A stretch of DNA of 57,862 nucleotides. It comes from a virus. The notes under the pieces are model-generated. The model made no database searches, was not told the DNA's origin, and was given only the letters and a program-made list of their open reading frames with translations. Where the stretch lies: positions 1 to 57,862 of the IMG/VR virus record IMGVR_UViG_3300030108_003177; one strand, written 5' to 3'. Below, piece by piece: positions 1 to 7,690 of this stretch (within the stretch, counting starts at the first letter, position 1; each line of letters begins with the position of its first letter). Made by a program: the position numbers and the translations under genes.

Positions 1-63
1 GGTACTTTTACAATTCAATTTCCAACAGCAGACGCATCAAACGCTATTATTAGAATAGCCTAA
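1..63 (+). CDS. C-terminal fragment of conserved virion protein
   Basis: Twenty codons and a TAA stop that repeat the end of the gene found complete at 57326..57781. The protein sequence is identical, because the one base change is silent in a Gly codon. It is the same gene cut by the window edge and not a second copy. Confidence 0.9.
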   Translation, partial: GTFTIQFPTADASNAIIRIA

Positions 64-144
64 CAAAAGGCTAACCAATGGCGAACATTACTGGTTGGGG
101 TCGAGGCACATGGGGTGAAGGAGCGTGGAACGCTCCTCTAGCCG
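1..144. repeat. Left copy of terminal overlap (circular closure)
   Basis: Bases 1..144 match 57719..57862 with a single difference (T at 3, C at 57721). One gene runs unbroken across the join, so the simplest reading is a circular assembly of about 57,718 bp with an untrimmed overlap. A true terminal repeat of the packaged DNA is the alternative. The mismatch suggests that reads from more than one strain were merged. Confidence 0.9.
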
Positions 145-1040
145 TTGAAGTTACTGGCGTTGCTGGTACTACGGCACTTGGAGATGAAGGCACTACTGCT
201 GGAGCCACAGTTATTGAAACTGGTTTAGCAGGCACCTCAGCACTAGGAAATACAGTTGAAACAGGAACTGCTAAAGTTTTACCAAGTGGTGTTGCTGGAA
301 CATCCGCTGTTGGAGATGAGGCGGCAAGTGGCAATATAGCTTTTAACGTCACTGGTGTTGCTGGAACATCCGCTCTTGGTAACGAGAACGCCGCAGGTCA
401 AACAGTTGTAAGTCCTACTGGAGTAAGTGCAACTGGTGCAGTTGGCAATACAGTTGAAACTGGCACGGCATCTTTTTCAGTAACTGGCGTTGCTGGTACT
501 TCTGCTTTAGGAGAAGAGGGAACAACGGCAGGTTCTTTAGTTATTGAAACTGGATTATTTGCTACTGGTGCAATAGGAACTGCTACCGCTGTTCCATCGA
601 TTGAGGTTGTGCCAACTGGTGTATCTGCTACTGGTGGTATTGGTGATGCTTTGGCAGCAGGTGGTGCTAAAGTTGTCGAAGATGCCATTACTGGAACTGT
701 TAATATAGGCGATGAAGCTGTAAGTGGTGGAGCAAATCTTTCAACAACTGGAGTAAGTGCAACTGGAAGTGTGGGTAGCGTTGTAGCTACTGGAGGAGCA
801 GGAGCAAGTCCAACAACAGTAACTGGTACAACTGCTTTGGGAGAAGAAACCATTGATTTAACTTTGGTGGTTCCTGTAACTGATGTTTTTGGTTTAGGAG
901 AAACGGGAACACTTGCCATAGTGGGACAAACTGTGGTATCTTTAACTGGAGTCAGTGGCACTGGTAGCACTGGAGAAGAAATAATATATAGTTTAATTGT
1001 TCCTAACCAAACAGCTAATTGGGTAGAAACGGCGGCTTAA
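78..1040 (+). CDS. Repeat-rich putative tail fibre / virion surface protein
   Basis: 320 aa. The N-terminus carries a Gly/Trp-rich cap (GWGRGTWGEGAWN). About 13 imperfect repeats of 20 to 23 residues follow, built on a VTGVAGTSALG-like core and separated by segments such as GNTVETGTA. The C-terminus is PNQTANWVETAA. The composition is Gly/Thr/Ala/Val with almost no Lys or Arg, as expected of an elongated beta-structured fibre. It sits between a conserved virion gene (57326..57781) and a fibre-like gene (1056..2231). Related VGTV/VTG units occur in the proteins at 2841..3410 and 54693..55031. The structural role is inferred from composition and neighbours. A receptor-binding or capsid-decorating role is possible. 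Confidence 0.65.
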   Translation: MANITGWGRGTWGEGAWNAPLAVEVTGVAGTTALGDEGTTAGATVIETGLAGTSALGNTVETGTAKVLPSGVAGTSAVGDEAASGNIAFNVTGVAGTSALGNENAAGQTVVSPTGVSATGAVGNTVETGTASFSVTGVAGTSALGEEGTTAGSLVIETGLFATGAIGTATAVPSIEVVPTGVSATGGIGDALAAGGAKVVEDAITGTVNIGDEAVSGGANLSTTGVSATGSVGSVVATGGAGASPTTVTGTTALGEETIDLTLVVPVTDVFGLGETGTLAIVGQTVVSLTGVSGTGSTGEEIIYSLIVPNQTANWVETAA

Positions 1041-1055
1041 CAAAAGGAAAGTAAT

Positions 1056-2231
1056 ATGGCTAGTACATTTGTAAATAATCTTAGACTCGAAGAAATGGCG
1101 ACTGGAGAGCAGTCGGGTAACTGGGGTACAAAAACAAATACCAATCTAGAACTTATAGGTGAGGCGTTAGGTTTTGGTACAGAGGGCATAACAACAAATG
1201 CAGATACGCACACAACGACAGTAGCAGACGCTACTTCTGATCCTGGCAGAGCTATGTTTATTAAATATACTGGAACATTAGACTCAGCTTGTACGATTAC
1301 AATAGCACCTAATACAATGAAAAGAGTTCACATTATTGAAAACGGAACAAGTGGCTCACAAAACATTATTATTTCTCAAGGGTCGGGTGCAAATGTAACG
1401 ATAGCACCTGGCACTGTAAAAGTTGTTTATTTAGATGGTGCAGGCTCTGGTGCAGCAGTTGTAGATGCTTTCGCACATTTAGCCGCCGTAGATTTAACAG
1501 TGGATGATGATCTCATAGTTGGAGATGATGTAAGTTTAACCTCAGACGGAGCTGTTTTATCTTTTGGTGCTAATTCTGAAATTGCATTAACTCATGTGCA
1601 TGATACTGGATTGCTTTTGACAGATAGTGGAGGAACACCAACACTACAATTACATGACTCAAACGAGGCTGTTTTATCAGATGGTTCAAATTTAAAATTA
1701 ACCTCTGGTGGTACAACATTTACAATACCATCTTCTGATGGTTCTGACGGACAGTTTTTAAAAACAGATGGAAGTGGAGCACTTTCTTTTGGTACAGTAA
1801 GCACAACCACAGCTTTAGATGACATAGCAACGGGTGATGCAGCATCTACATTAGCAACATCGGCAGGCAATATAACTATTGATGCTCAAGGCAACGATAC
1901 TGATATTATATTTAAAGGCACGGACAACAGTTCTGATATTACCATGTTAACTCTTGACGGCAGTGAAGCAGGTGCTGCTACATTTAATGCAGGTGCCACT
2001 TTTGGTGGAACATTATTACCAGCCGCAGATGATACACATGATTTAGGTTCTTCATCTGCTCAATGGAGGGATATATATACTGGTGATATAAATTTAAATA
2101 ACACCAAAACAAGAGATAATGAAGTAGATGGCACTAGAGGCTCTTGGACAATACAAGAGGGTGCAGAGGATTTATTTTTATTAAATAGATTAAACGGCAA
2201 AAAATATAAATTTAAACTAGAGGAGATGTAA
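1056..2231 (+). CDS. Putative tail fibre protein
   Basis: 391 aa. The N-terminal section (residues 1-30, with GNWGTKTNTNLELIGEALG) resembles the attachment region common to marine phage fibres. The middle is repetitive and rich in Asp, Ser, Gly and Thr. Near the C-terminus is HDLGSSSAQWRDIYTGDINL, a signature often seen at the end of phage fibre shafts, followed by a short Lys-rich tail. The start follows AAAGGAAAG. The next gene begins two bases after the stop, so the two are probably cotranslated. The fibre assignment is from family resemblance recalled by eye. The receptor is unknown. Confidence 0.65.
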   Translation: MASTFVNNLRLEEMATGEQSGNWGTKTNTNLELIGEALGFGTEGITTNADTHTTTVADATSDPGRAMFIKYTGTLDSACTITIAPNTMKRVHIIENGTSGSQNIIISQGSGANVTIAPGTVKVVYLDGAGSGAAVVDAFAHLAAVDLTVDDDLIVGDDVSLTSDGAVLSFGANSEIALTHVHDTGLLLTDSGGTPTLQLHDSNEAVLSDGSNLKLTSGGTTFTIPSSDGSDGQFLKTDGSGALSFGTVSTTTALDDIATGDAASTLATSAGNITIDAQGNDTDIIFKGTDNSSDITMLTLDGSEAGAATFNAGATFGGTLLPAADDTHDLGSSSAQWRDIYTGDINLNNTKTRDNEVDGTRGSWTIQEGAEDLFLLNRLNGKKYKFKLEEM

Positions 2232-2232
2232 A

Positions 2233-2565
2233 ATGGCTTTAATTGTCGGTGGTGTCACAGTAACAGGCACACAAGTATTAGATGCAACAAAATTGTCAGG
2301 TAACTTACCTGCATTAGATGGCTCATCATTAACAAATGTGTCTGCAAGTGCATCAGGTCAAAATGGTAATACAGTGGGTTCATACACTTTGGCAAAAAGA
2401 ACAAATACCAGTCTTACTAAATTTGGAACTGTTTCTGCTGGTCAATTTTATCATGGCACCTCTGTAACTAATGCTGAAAAAGGTAATATATATAGTGGCA
2501 CATGGAGAAACATGTCTGGAACTATGACCACTGGTGAGGGTGGTATTTATCAAAGACAATCGTAA
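2233..2565 (+). CDS. Short fibre-like virion protein
   Basis: 110 aa. The N-terminus (GGVTVTGTQVLDATKLSGNL then PALDGSSLTNV) follows the pattern of the last segment of many marine phage fibres. The rest is low-complexity Gly/Thr/Ser. It starts two bases after the upstream fibre stop. It could be a chaperone-like or tip component of the fibre. No catalytic motif is visible. Confidence 0.5.
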   Translation: MALIVGGVTVTGTQVLDATKLSGNLPALDGSSLTNVSASASGQNGNTVGSYTLAKRTNTSLTKFGTVSAGQFYHGTSVTNAEKGNIYSGTWRNMSGTMTTGEGGIYQRQS

Positions 2566-2577
2566 GAGGGAATAGAT

Positions 2578-2838
2578 ATGACAATAAAAATACAAGGAAA
2601 TGGTGCAACATTAATAGATGCAAAAAATCCAGTATGGGCAAATGAAGAAAAAAATTTAATTACTTTAGAATGTAAGTTTTCTCATTATGCTAATTTAGGA
2701 ATGACAGAAAATAATGGATACTATGAGTTCTTGGCAGATCCTAATGATGCAGAGCAACATGGTAGAGAAATATACGCCAAAGCAGCAAATGGTGACTATG
2801 GAACTGTCGGAGACTATGTAGATCCAACTGGAGAGTAA
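2578..2838 (+). CDS. Small conserved tail-region protein of unknown function
   Basis: 86 aa. It is preceded by AAGAGGGAATAG, a reasonable ribosome site. The C-terminal half (PNDAEQHGREIYAKAANGDY) resembles a short domain often found beside phage fibre genes. It lies between the short fibre gene and the split hub gene, so a virion or fibre-assembly role is likely. No function can be read from the sequence. Confidence 0.5.
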   Translation: MTIKIQGNGATLIDAKNPVWANEEKNLITLECKFSHYANLGMTENNGYYEFLADPNDAEQHGREIYAKAANGDYGTVGDYVDPTGE

Positions 2839-2840
2839 TC

Positions 2841-3410
2841 ATGCCTATTACATCTTTGAAGTTTAGACCAGGCATCAATAAAGAAACTACGTCTTACTCT
2901 AACAAAGGTGGGTGGAATGATTGCGATAAAGTTCGTTTTCGTTTCGGTTATCCAGAAAAACTTGGTGGTTGGGAAAAATATAGCTCCTCTACTTTTTTAG
3001 GAACTTCAAGATCTTTACACGCATGGGCAAACCTCGAAGGGAATGATTATCTTGGAGTAGGCACAGAGATTAAATTTTATATTGAAGAGTCAGAAACTTA
3101 TAACGACATAACTCCGTTAAGAAGAAAAGTTGTTAATGGCGAAGTCGTTTTTGATATAAATGGCAATACAATAGCATTTGGCATAACAGGTAGTGCTGGC
3201 ACAAGTGGTGTTGGAACAGTTGTCATTGAGTCTGCTTATGCAGTAGAATCAACTAACCCAGAAAACAATTTAAGAATATTAGGAACTACAGAAGTAGGAA
3301 CAGTCACTATAAACACTCCTCCTTCTGCTGCTAATTTATTTGGCACTGGTGCAGTTGGAACAGTAACTGTAGATATAAGTAATGAATCGACTGTGGTGGT
3401 AGGTGATTAA
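2841..3410 (+). CDS. N-terminal part of split P22 gp10-like tail hub/nozzle protein
   Basis: 189 aa. Residues 1-95 (MPITSLKFRPGINKETTSYS, then GWNDCDKVRFRFGYPEKLGGW) match the start of the marine podovirus counterpart of P22 gp10 (packaged-DNA stabilisation / tail hub). Such proteins are usually one chain of about 700 residues. Residues 105-189 hold three VGTV-type repeats like those of the fibre at 78..1040. The gene ends in TAA at 3408..3410. The next gene starts 3 bases later in the same frame, so readthrough would give a 704-aa product of normal length. Confidence 0.65.
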   Translation: MPITSLKFRPGINKETTSYSNKGGWNDCDKVRFRFGYPEKLGGWEKYSSSTFLGTSRSLHAWANLEGNDYLGVGTEIKFYIEESETYNDITPLRRKVVNGEVVFDINGNTIAFGITGSAGTSGVGTVVIESAYAVESTNPENNLRILGTTEVGTVTINTPPSAANLFGTGAVGTVTVDISNESTVVVGD

Positions 3411-3413
3411 CAT

Positions 3414-4955
3414 ATGGCGATCACATTCATAACTGCAACTGATAGCACAAGTGTAACAGTAAATGACTCCGATCATGGTGCTTTAGTTGGAGATTTTGTA
3501 ACTTTTAGCAATGCAAATACTGGCACTACAGCATTAAACACACAACTTAATGCAGAGCATCAGATTGTAACTGTTCCAGATTCAGGAACTTATACTATTA
3601 CTTTATCTGACAATGCCGCAGCACCTTTGTCTAGTGCTGGATCAGCAGACGCAGAATATCAAATTAACATCGGTATTAATACTGTAGTACCAGGTGATGG
3701 ATGGGGTGCTGGAACTTGGGGTGCAGATGGATGGGGTTCTGCTTCAAGTGAAACTGCTGGTGGTGGCACACTTCGCTTATGGTCACAAGATAATTTTGGT
3801 GAAGACTTAATTTTTAACCAAAGAGATGGTTTTGTTTTTTACTGGGATAAATCAAATGGGTTAAGCACACGAGCAAAAAATTTAATAGAGTTGTCTGACG
3901 CTGCACCAACAATATCAAGGAAAGTCATTGTATCTGAAAGAGATCGTCATGTTATTTGTTTTGGTGCAAATCCTATAGGTCAAGCAACACAAGACAGATT
4001 ATTAATTAGATTTAGTTCACAAGAGAATCCATTTTTTTGGACACCAACTGCAACAAACACAGCAGGTGATTTAAGAGTGGGAACTGGTTCAGAAATCGTA
4101 AATGCTGTAAAAACAAGAAGAGAAATAATTGTATTAACAGACACATCTGTTCATAGTATGCAATTTATAGGTCCTCCTTTTACTTTTGGCATCAATCAAC
4201 TTGCAAGTAATATAACTGTTCGTGGATTTAACAGTGCCGTGGCAGTGGGTGATGCAGTTTTTTGGATGGGTTATGATCGTTTCTATGTTTATGATGGTCG
4301 TGTACAAGTTATACCTTGCTCAGTAAGAGATCATGTCTTTCAAGATTTTAATGAGACACAATCCAATAAAGTTTATGCTGGTGTGAACTCAGCTTTTGGT
4401 GAAGTCTTTTGGTTTTATCCATCACAAACAAATGCAGTATCTAATGGCGGCACTGGTGAAAATGACAAATATGTTGTGTATAATTACGATCAGAAAATCT
4501 GGTATGTTGGTAGTCTTGCAAGAAGTTCTTGGATAGACAGAGGTGTTTATCAATACCCTATGGCAACAGACTCTAATCTTGTATACAATCACGAAAAAGG
4601 TAACGATAATGATGGCACTGCTTTTACATCATTTATAGAATCAAGTCCGATAGATGTACAAGATGGGGATCAGTTTGTCTTTTTAAGAAGAATGATACCA
4701 GATGTCAGTTTTGATAATAGCGATAGCGATATTAGTAATGATAACAAACAAGCGGTATTTTCTTTAAAAGCACAGAGAAGTCCCGGAGAAGGGTTTGTTA
4801 AAACATCAACAAATACAGTTAGTTCTAACACACAGTTAAATCATTTAAGATTGCGTGGAAGATCATTTGGTCTTAGAGTAGAAAGCACAACACAAGGTGT
4901 AAACTGGAGACTTGGAACACCAAGGGTTGATTTAAGAGCGGATGGAGATAGATGA
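3414..4955 (+). CDS. C-terminal part of split P22 gp10-like tail hub/nozzle protein
   Basis: 513 aa, in the same frame as the gene at 2841..3410 and separated from it by one TAA and a CAT codon. AGGTGA at 3401..3406 lies 7 bases before the ATG, so independent initiation or reinitiation is plausible. The N-terminus carries the DSDHGALVGDFVTFSN segment that in related proteins continues directly from the gp10-like N-terminus. The remainder (residues about 130-513) has the conserved WSQDNFGEDLIFN and beta-propeller-like pattern expected for a tail hub. It overlaps the next gene by four bases (ATGA). Confidence 0.7.
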   Translation: MAITFITATDSTSVTVNDSDHGALVGDFVTFSNANTGTTALNTQLNAEHQIVTVPDSGTYTITLSDNAAAPLSSAGSADAEYQINIGINTVVPGDGWGAGTWGADGWGSASSETAGGGTLRLWSQDNFGEDLIFNQRDGFVFYWDKSNGLSTRAKNLIELSDAAPTISRKVIVSERDRHVICFGANPIGQATQDRLLIRFSSQENPFFWTPTATNTAGDLRVGTGSEIVNAVKTRREIIVLTDTSVHSMQFIGPPFTFGINQLASNITVRGFNSAVAVGDAVFWMGYDRFYVYDGRVQVIPCSVRDHVFQDFNETQSNKVYAGVNSAFGEVFWFYPSQTNAVSNGGTGENDKYVVYNYDQKIWYVGSLARSSWIDRGVYQYPMATDSNLVYNHEKGNDNDGTAFTSFIESSPIDVQDGDQFVFLRRMIPDVSFDNSDSDISNDNKQAVFSLKAQRSPGEGFVKTSTNTVSSNTQLNHLRLRGRSFGLRVESTTQGVNWRLGTPRVDLRADGDR

Positions 4956-5179
4956 GTAGACAATTAGTACCACCAAATTTTTCTTTGCCGCCGGATGAGT
5001 ATGATGTGCAGTATTTTAATGAAATGGTAAGAAGTTTAAGTCAATTGGTTACACAGCTACAAAACCCCGGTGAACTTAGAGGCACGAAGATTACTTTGAC
5101 GGATTTGCCTACAAGTGATACAGGTTTAGAGGTGGGTGCGTTGTTCAATGATAACGGAACAATTAAAATTAAGACATGA
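4952..5179 (+). CDS. Small conserved virion-associated protein
   Basis: 75 aa. It starts on the ATGA overlap with the hub gene. It has a Pro-rich start (QLVPPNFSLPPDEYD), a helical middle (NEMVRSLSQLVTQLQNP) and a short beta end (GALFNDNGTIKIK). Small proteins of this build sit after the hub gene in related marine phages. A role in tail or ejection-complex assembly is inferred from position only. Confidence 0.55.
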   Translation: MSRQLVPPNFSLPPDEYDVQYFNEMVRSLSQLVTQLQNPGELRGTKITLTDLPTSDTGLEVGALFNDNGTIKIKT

Positions 5180-5213
5180 TAGACATAAAAAAGATAATAA
5201 GGTAAACTAGGGC

Positions 5214-6824
5214 ATGGGCCAAGCTACACAACAAATAGATATGCCAGCAGGTGGTATTGGTGACTTTATCTTTACAGATGAAGAAATTAAGCTACTTGAA
5301 AAAAAAGAGGTAGAAGATCAGTACGGTACAGAGGGTATTGCTACTTTTAATGATATTGGCAGAAAGATGGCAAACTATGGTCGTTATGGCGATGATACTG
5401 TTGCTCACGTTGAAACAGGCGAGCTTATCGTCCCACGGGCCTTGATAGAAAACAACCCAAAACTAAAAGAAAGTATCTTTTCTCATCTTAGAGAATTAGG
5501 CGTAGAAGATCCAGAAAGATATGTTGTTGGTACAAGTAAGAATAGTATTAATCCAGACACAGGATTACCTGAGTTTTTTCTTAAAAAGTTATTTAGAGGT
5601 ATAAAAAAAGGCGTTAGTTCTATTGGTAAAGGCGTATCAAGAGCATTAAAAGGCGTCGGTAAAGCCTTAAAAAAAGCAGCTCCTATAGTATTACCTGTGG
5701 CTTTAAATTTTTTATTTCCTGGGTTAGGTGCAGTTTATTCTGGTGCAATTGGATCAGGTATAGCAACTTTAGCACAGGGCGGTAGTTTAAGTGATGCTTT
5801 TAGATCTGCTCTTGTAGGTGGTGCTACTGGTGCTGTAGCAGCTGGACTAGCAGGGCCCGGTGAAGGTTTAAGTGGTTTTGGACAGAATATAGCTGCTGAT
5901 GTAAGCACAGGGACCTCAAATATAGGTAGTGCATTTCAAGGAGATTTTAGTGGGTTACAAGGCAGAACTTTACCTAGCATTAGAGATTTAGGTGGTAGTA
6001 CTACAGACACTGTTCGAGCAGATACTGTTCGAGGCGATGCGGTTAAATTCGACAAAGTTGGTATAGAAAAACTTGACCCAATTGGAGGTTCTGACGTTTC
6101 CGTTGGTTCAGATCTGTATGGAGAATATGATCCATTAGTGCCAAAAAAACCAACAACATTTGATACTTTATCAAAAAATATTCAAACCGGAGCAAGTAAA
6201 GTTAGTGATTTTGCTTTTGGTAAAAGTCCCACACAACTATCAATTAATCAGCGTGCAGCTGAATTGGTGAAAGATTTTCCAGGTCTTTATGGACCACAAG
6301 TGGCTGGCGGTAACAAATTAGCATTAGCAGCTGCTGAAAAAGAATTAGCACCAAAGTTGTTAGGCTCTACTTTTCTTCGTAAAGCGGCTGTACCAACGGC
6401 TGTCGGTATAGCAGCTCTATCTGGAGCAGGAGCTTTTGATGTACCGGAGGAACCGCCATTAGTTAAGCCAGAGTCAGGATTAGATGTTTACAGTAGAAAC
6501 CCTGAGCTTTATAACATAGCAAACTTTAGACCTAGATTTTCTACAGCTAATTATACTGTGCCTTCTAATTTTCAGTTTGATTACACACCTTATCAAATAG
6601 GTTTAGCTGAGGGCGGTGATGTGTTTCCAAGAAGAACAGGTGGTATAGGACCAAACGAAGGCACACCGGGCAAAGACAGCGTGAGAGCTATGCTCATGCC
6701 GGGTGAGTTTGTTATGACAACAGACGCTGTAAGAGGATTAGGTAACGGAAACCTTAACACTGGCATAAAAAATATGTATAGTGTGATGAGTAAATTAGAG
6801 AAAAAAGGAAAGGCGATGGCATAA
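5214..6824 (+). CDS. Putative internal virion / DNA-ejection protein
   Basis: 536 aa. Residues 60-125 include GDDTVAHVETGELIVPRALI, a segment conserved in marine podoviruses. A basic amphipathic stretch (about 125-165) is followed by a long hydrophobic Gly/Ala-rich segment (about 165-215) able to enter a membrane. The C-terminus has AEGGDVFPRRTGGIGPNEG and MPGEFVMTTDAV, motifs seen again in other large virion genes here. It is first of four consecutive genes that each overlap the next. This layout matches an ejection protein set like that of P22 (gp7/16/20) or T7 (gp14/15/16). Function is inferred. Confidence 0.6.
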   Translation: MGQATQQIDMPAGGIGDFIFTDEEIKLLEKKEVEDQYGTEGIATFNDIGRKMANYGRYGDDTVAHVETGELIVPRALIENNPKLKESIFSHLRELGVEDPERYVVGTSKNSINPDTGLPEFFLKKLFRGIKKGVSSIGKGVSRALKGVGKALKKAAPIVLPVALNFLFPGLGAVYSGAIGSGIATLAQGGSLSDAFRSALVGGATGAVAAGLAGPGEGLSGFGQNIAADVSTGTSNIGSAFQGDFSGLQGRTLPSIRDLGGSTTDTVRADTVRGDAVKFDKVGIEKLDPIGGSDVSVGSDLYGEYDPLVPKKPTTFDTLSKNIQTGASKVSDFAFGKSPTQLSINQRAAELVKDFPGLYGPQVAGGNKLALAAAEKELAPKLLGSTFLRKAAVPTAVGIAALSGAGAFDVPEEPPLVKPESGLDVYSRNPELYNIANFRPRFSTANYTVPSNFQFDYTPYQIGLAEGGDVFPRRTGGIGPNEGTPGKDSVRAMLMPGEFVMTTDAVRGLGNGNLNTGIKNMYSVMSKLEKKGKAMA

Positions 6825-7690
6825 TGGCAGTAGAAGAAACCATACAAACCGTCAGGGAAAGTCCCGAAATAGAAGCCTATCGTATTGGCCTTTTAAAAAC
6901 AGCAAAAGAACTTGCGGACTTAGGAATTGATTTACCTCCCCAGCAAGTTGCAGAAATGACAGGGTTACAAAGAGCGGCGATTGCTCAACAGATGGCAGGT
7001 CTTGGTTCTTTTTTACCTTTTCTGCAACAAGCAGGACAAACTTTGGGTGGTGTTGAAGACGCTCTAAGAGCTGGAGCAGGTCCTGTAACAGATGAAATGT
7101 TACAGAGTTATATGAACCCTTTTCAACAAGCCGTACAAGATGAAATAAATAGAAGTTTTGATATACAGCAGAGACAAGCTGCTGCGGGGGCTGTAGGACA
7201 AGGTGCTTTTGGTGGTTCACGAGGTGAAATAGCACAAAGAGAAATAGACAGAAACAGAGCAGATGCTCTAGCGAGATCACAGGCTCAAAACTTTTTACAA
7301 GCACAACAAGCAGCTGAAAGAGAACTAGCAAGGCAAACACAACTTGGCTCTGGAATTGCAGGTCTTGCAATGAGACAAGCGTCTCTCGGCGAAACAGGAC
7401 AAGCCTTACAACAAAGAGATATTGACAGTGCTTACAAACTAGGGTCTTTACAGCAGGCTCAAGATCAAGCTAGAATAGACGCCGCAAGAGCTAGTGATTT
7501 AGCACAGCTTTATGAGCCGTATCAAAGATTAGGCTTCTTATCTGACATTTACAGTAAGGTACCTACATCACAATCAACAATTACACAGGCAAGCACGCCT
7601 AATGTATCACCATTCCAGCAATATTTAGGGCTCGGTATTGCAGGGTTATCGGCAGCAGCAGGGGCTCAGAAAGCAGGGTTATTTGGATGA
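6824..7690 (+). CDS. Putative internal virion protein (FGGSR family)
   Basis: 288 aa. Predominantly alpha-helical, rich in Ala and Gln, with the hallmark GAVGQGAFGGSRGEIAQRE at about residues 123-141. A hydrophobic C-terminal segment (YLGLGIAGLSAAAGAQ) follows. This helical, Gln-rich build with an FGGSR motif is typical of podovirus internal proteins that help move DNA across the envelope. The gene shares its first base with the upstream stop and overlaps the next gene by four bases, so translation is tightly coupled. Confidence 0.6.
   Translation: MAVEETIQTVRESPEIEAYRIGLLKTAKELADLGIDLPPQQVAEMTGLQRAAIAQQMAGLGSFLPFLQQAGQTLGGVEDALRAGAGPVTDEMLQSYMNPFQQAVQDEINRSFDIQQRQAAAGAVGQGAFGGSRGEIAQREIDRNRADALARSQAQNFLQAQQAAERELARQTQLGSGIAGLAMRQASLGETGQALQQRDIDSAYKLGSLQQAQDQARIDAARASDLAQLYEPYQRLGFLSDIYSKVPTSQSTITQASTPNVSPFQQYLGLGIAGLSAAAGAQKAGLFG

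Noticed and set aside
71-970. Long - strand frames opposite the repeat-rich fibre gene
   Set aside because: They mirror the Gly/Thr repeats of the + strand gene, give Val/Pro/Ala-rich low-complexity products, and lack ribosome sites.
6852-7370. 172-aa - strand frame
   Set aside because: Leu/Gln/Phe-rich shadow of the FGGSR virion gene.
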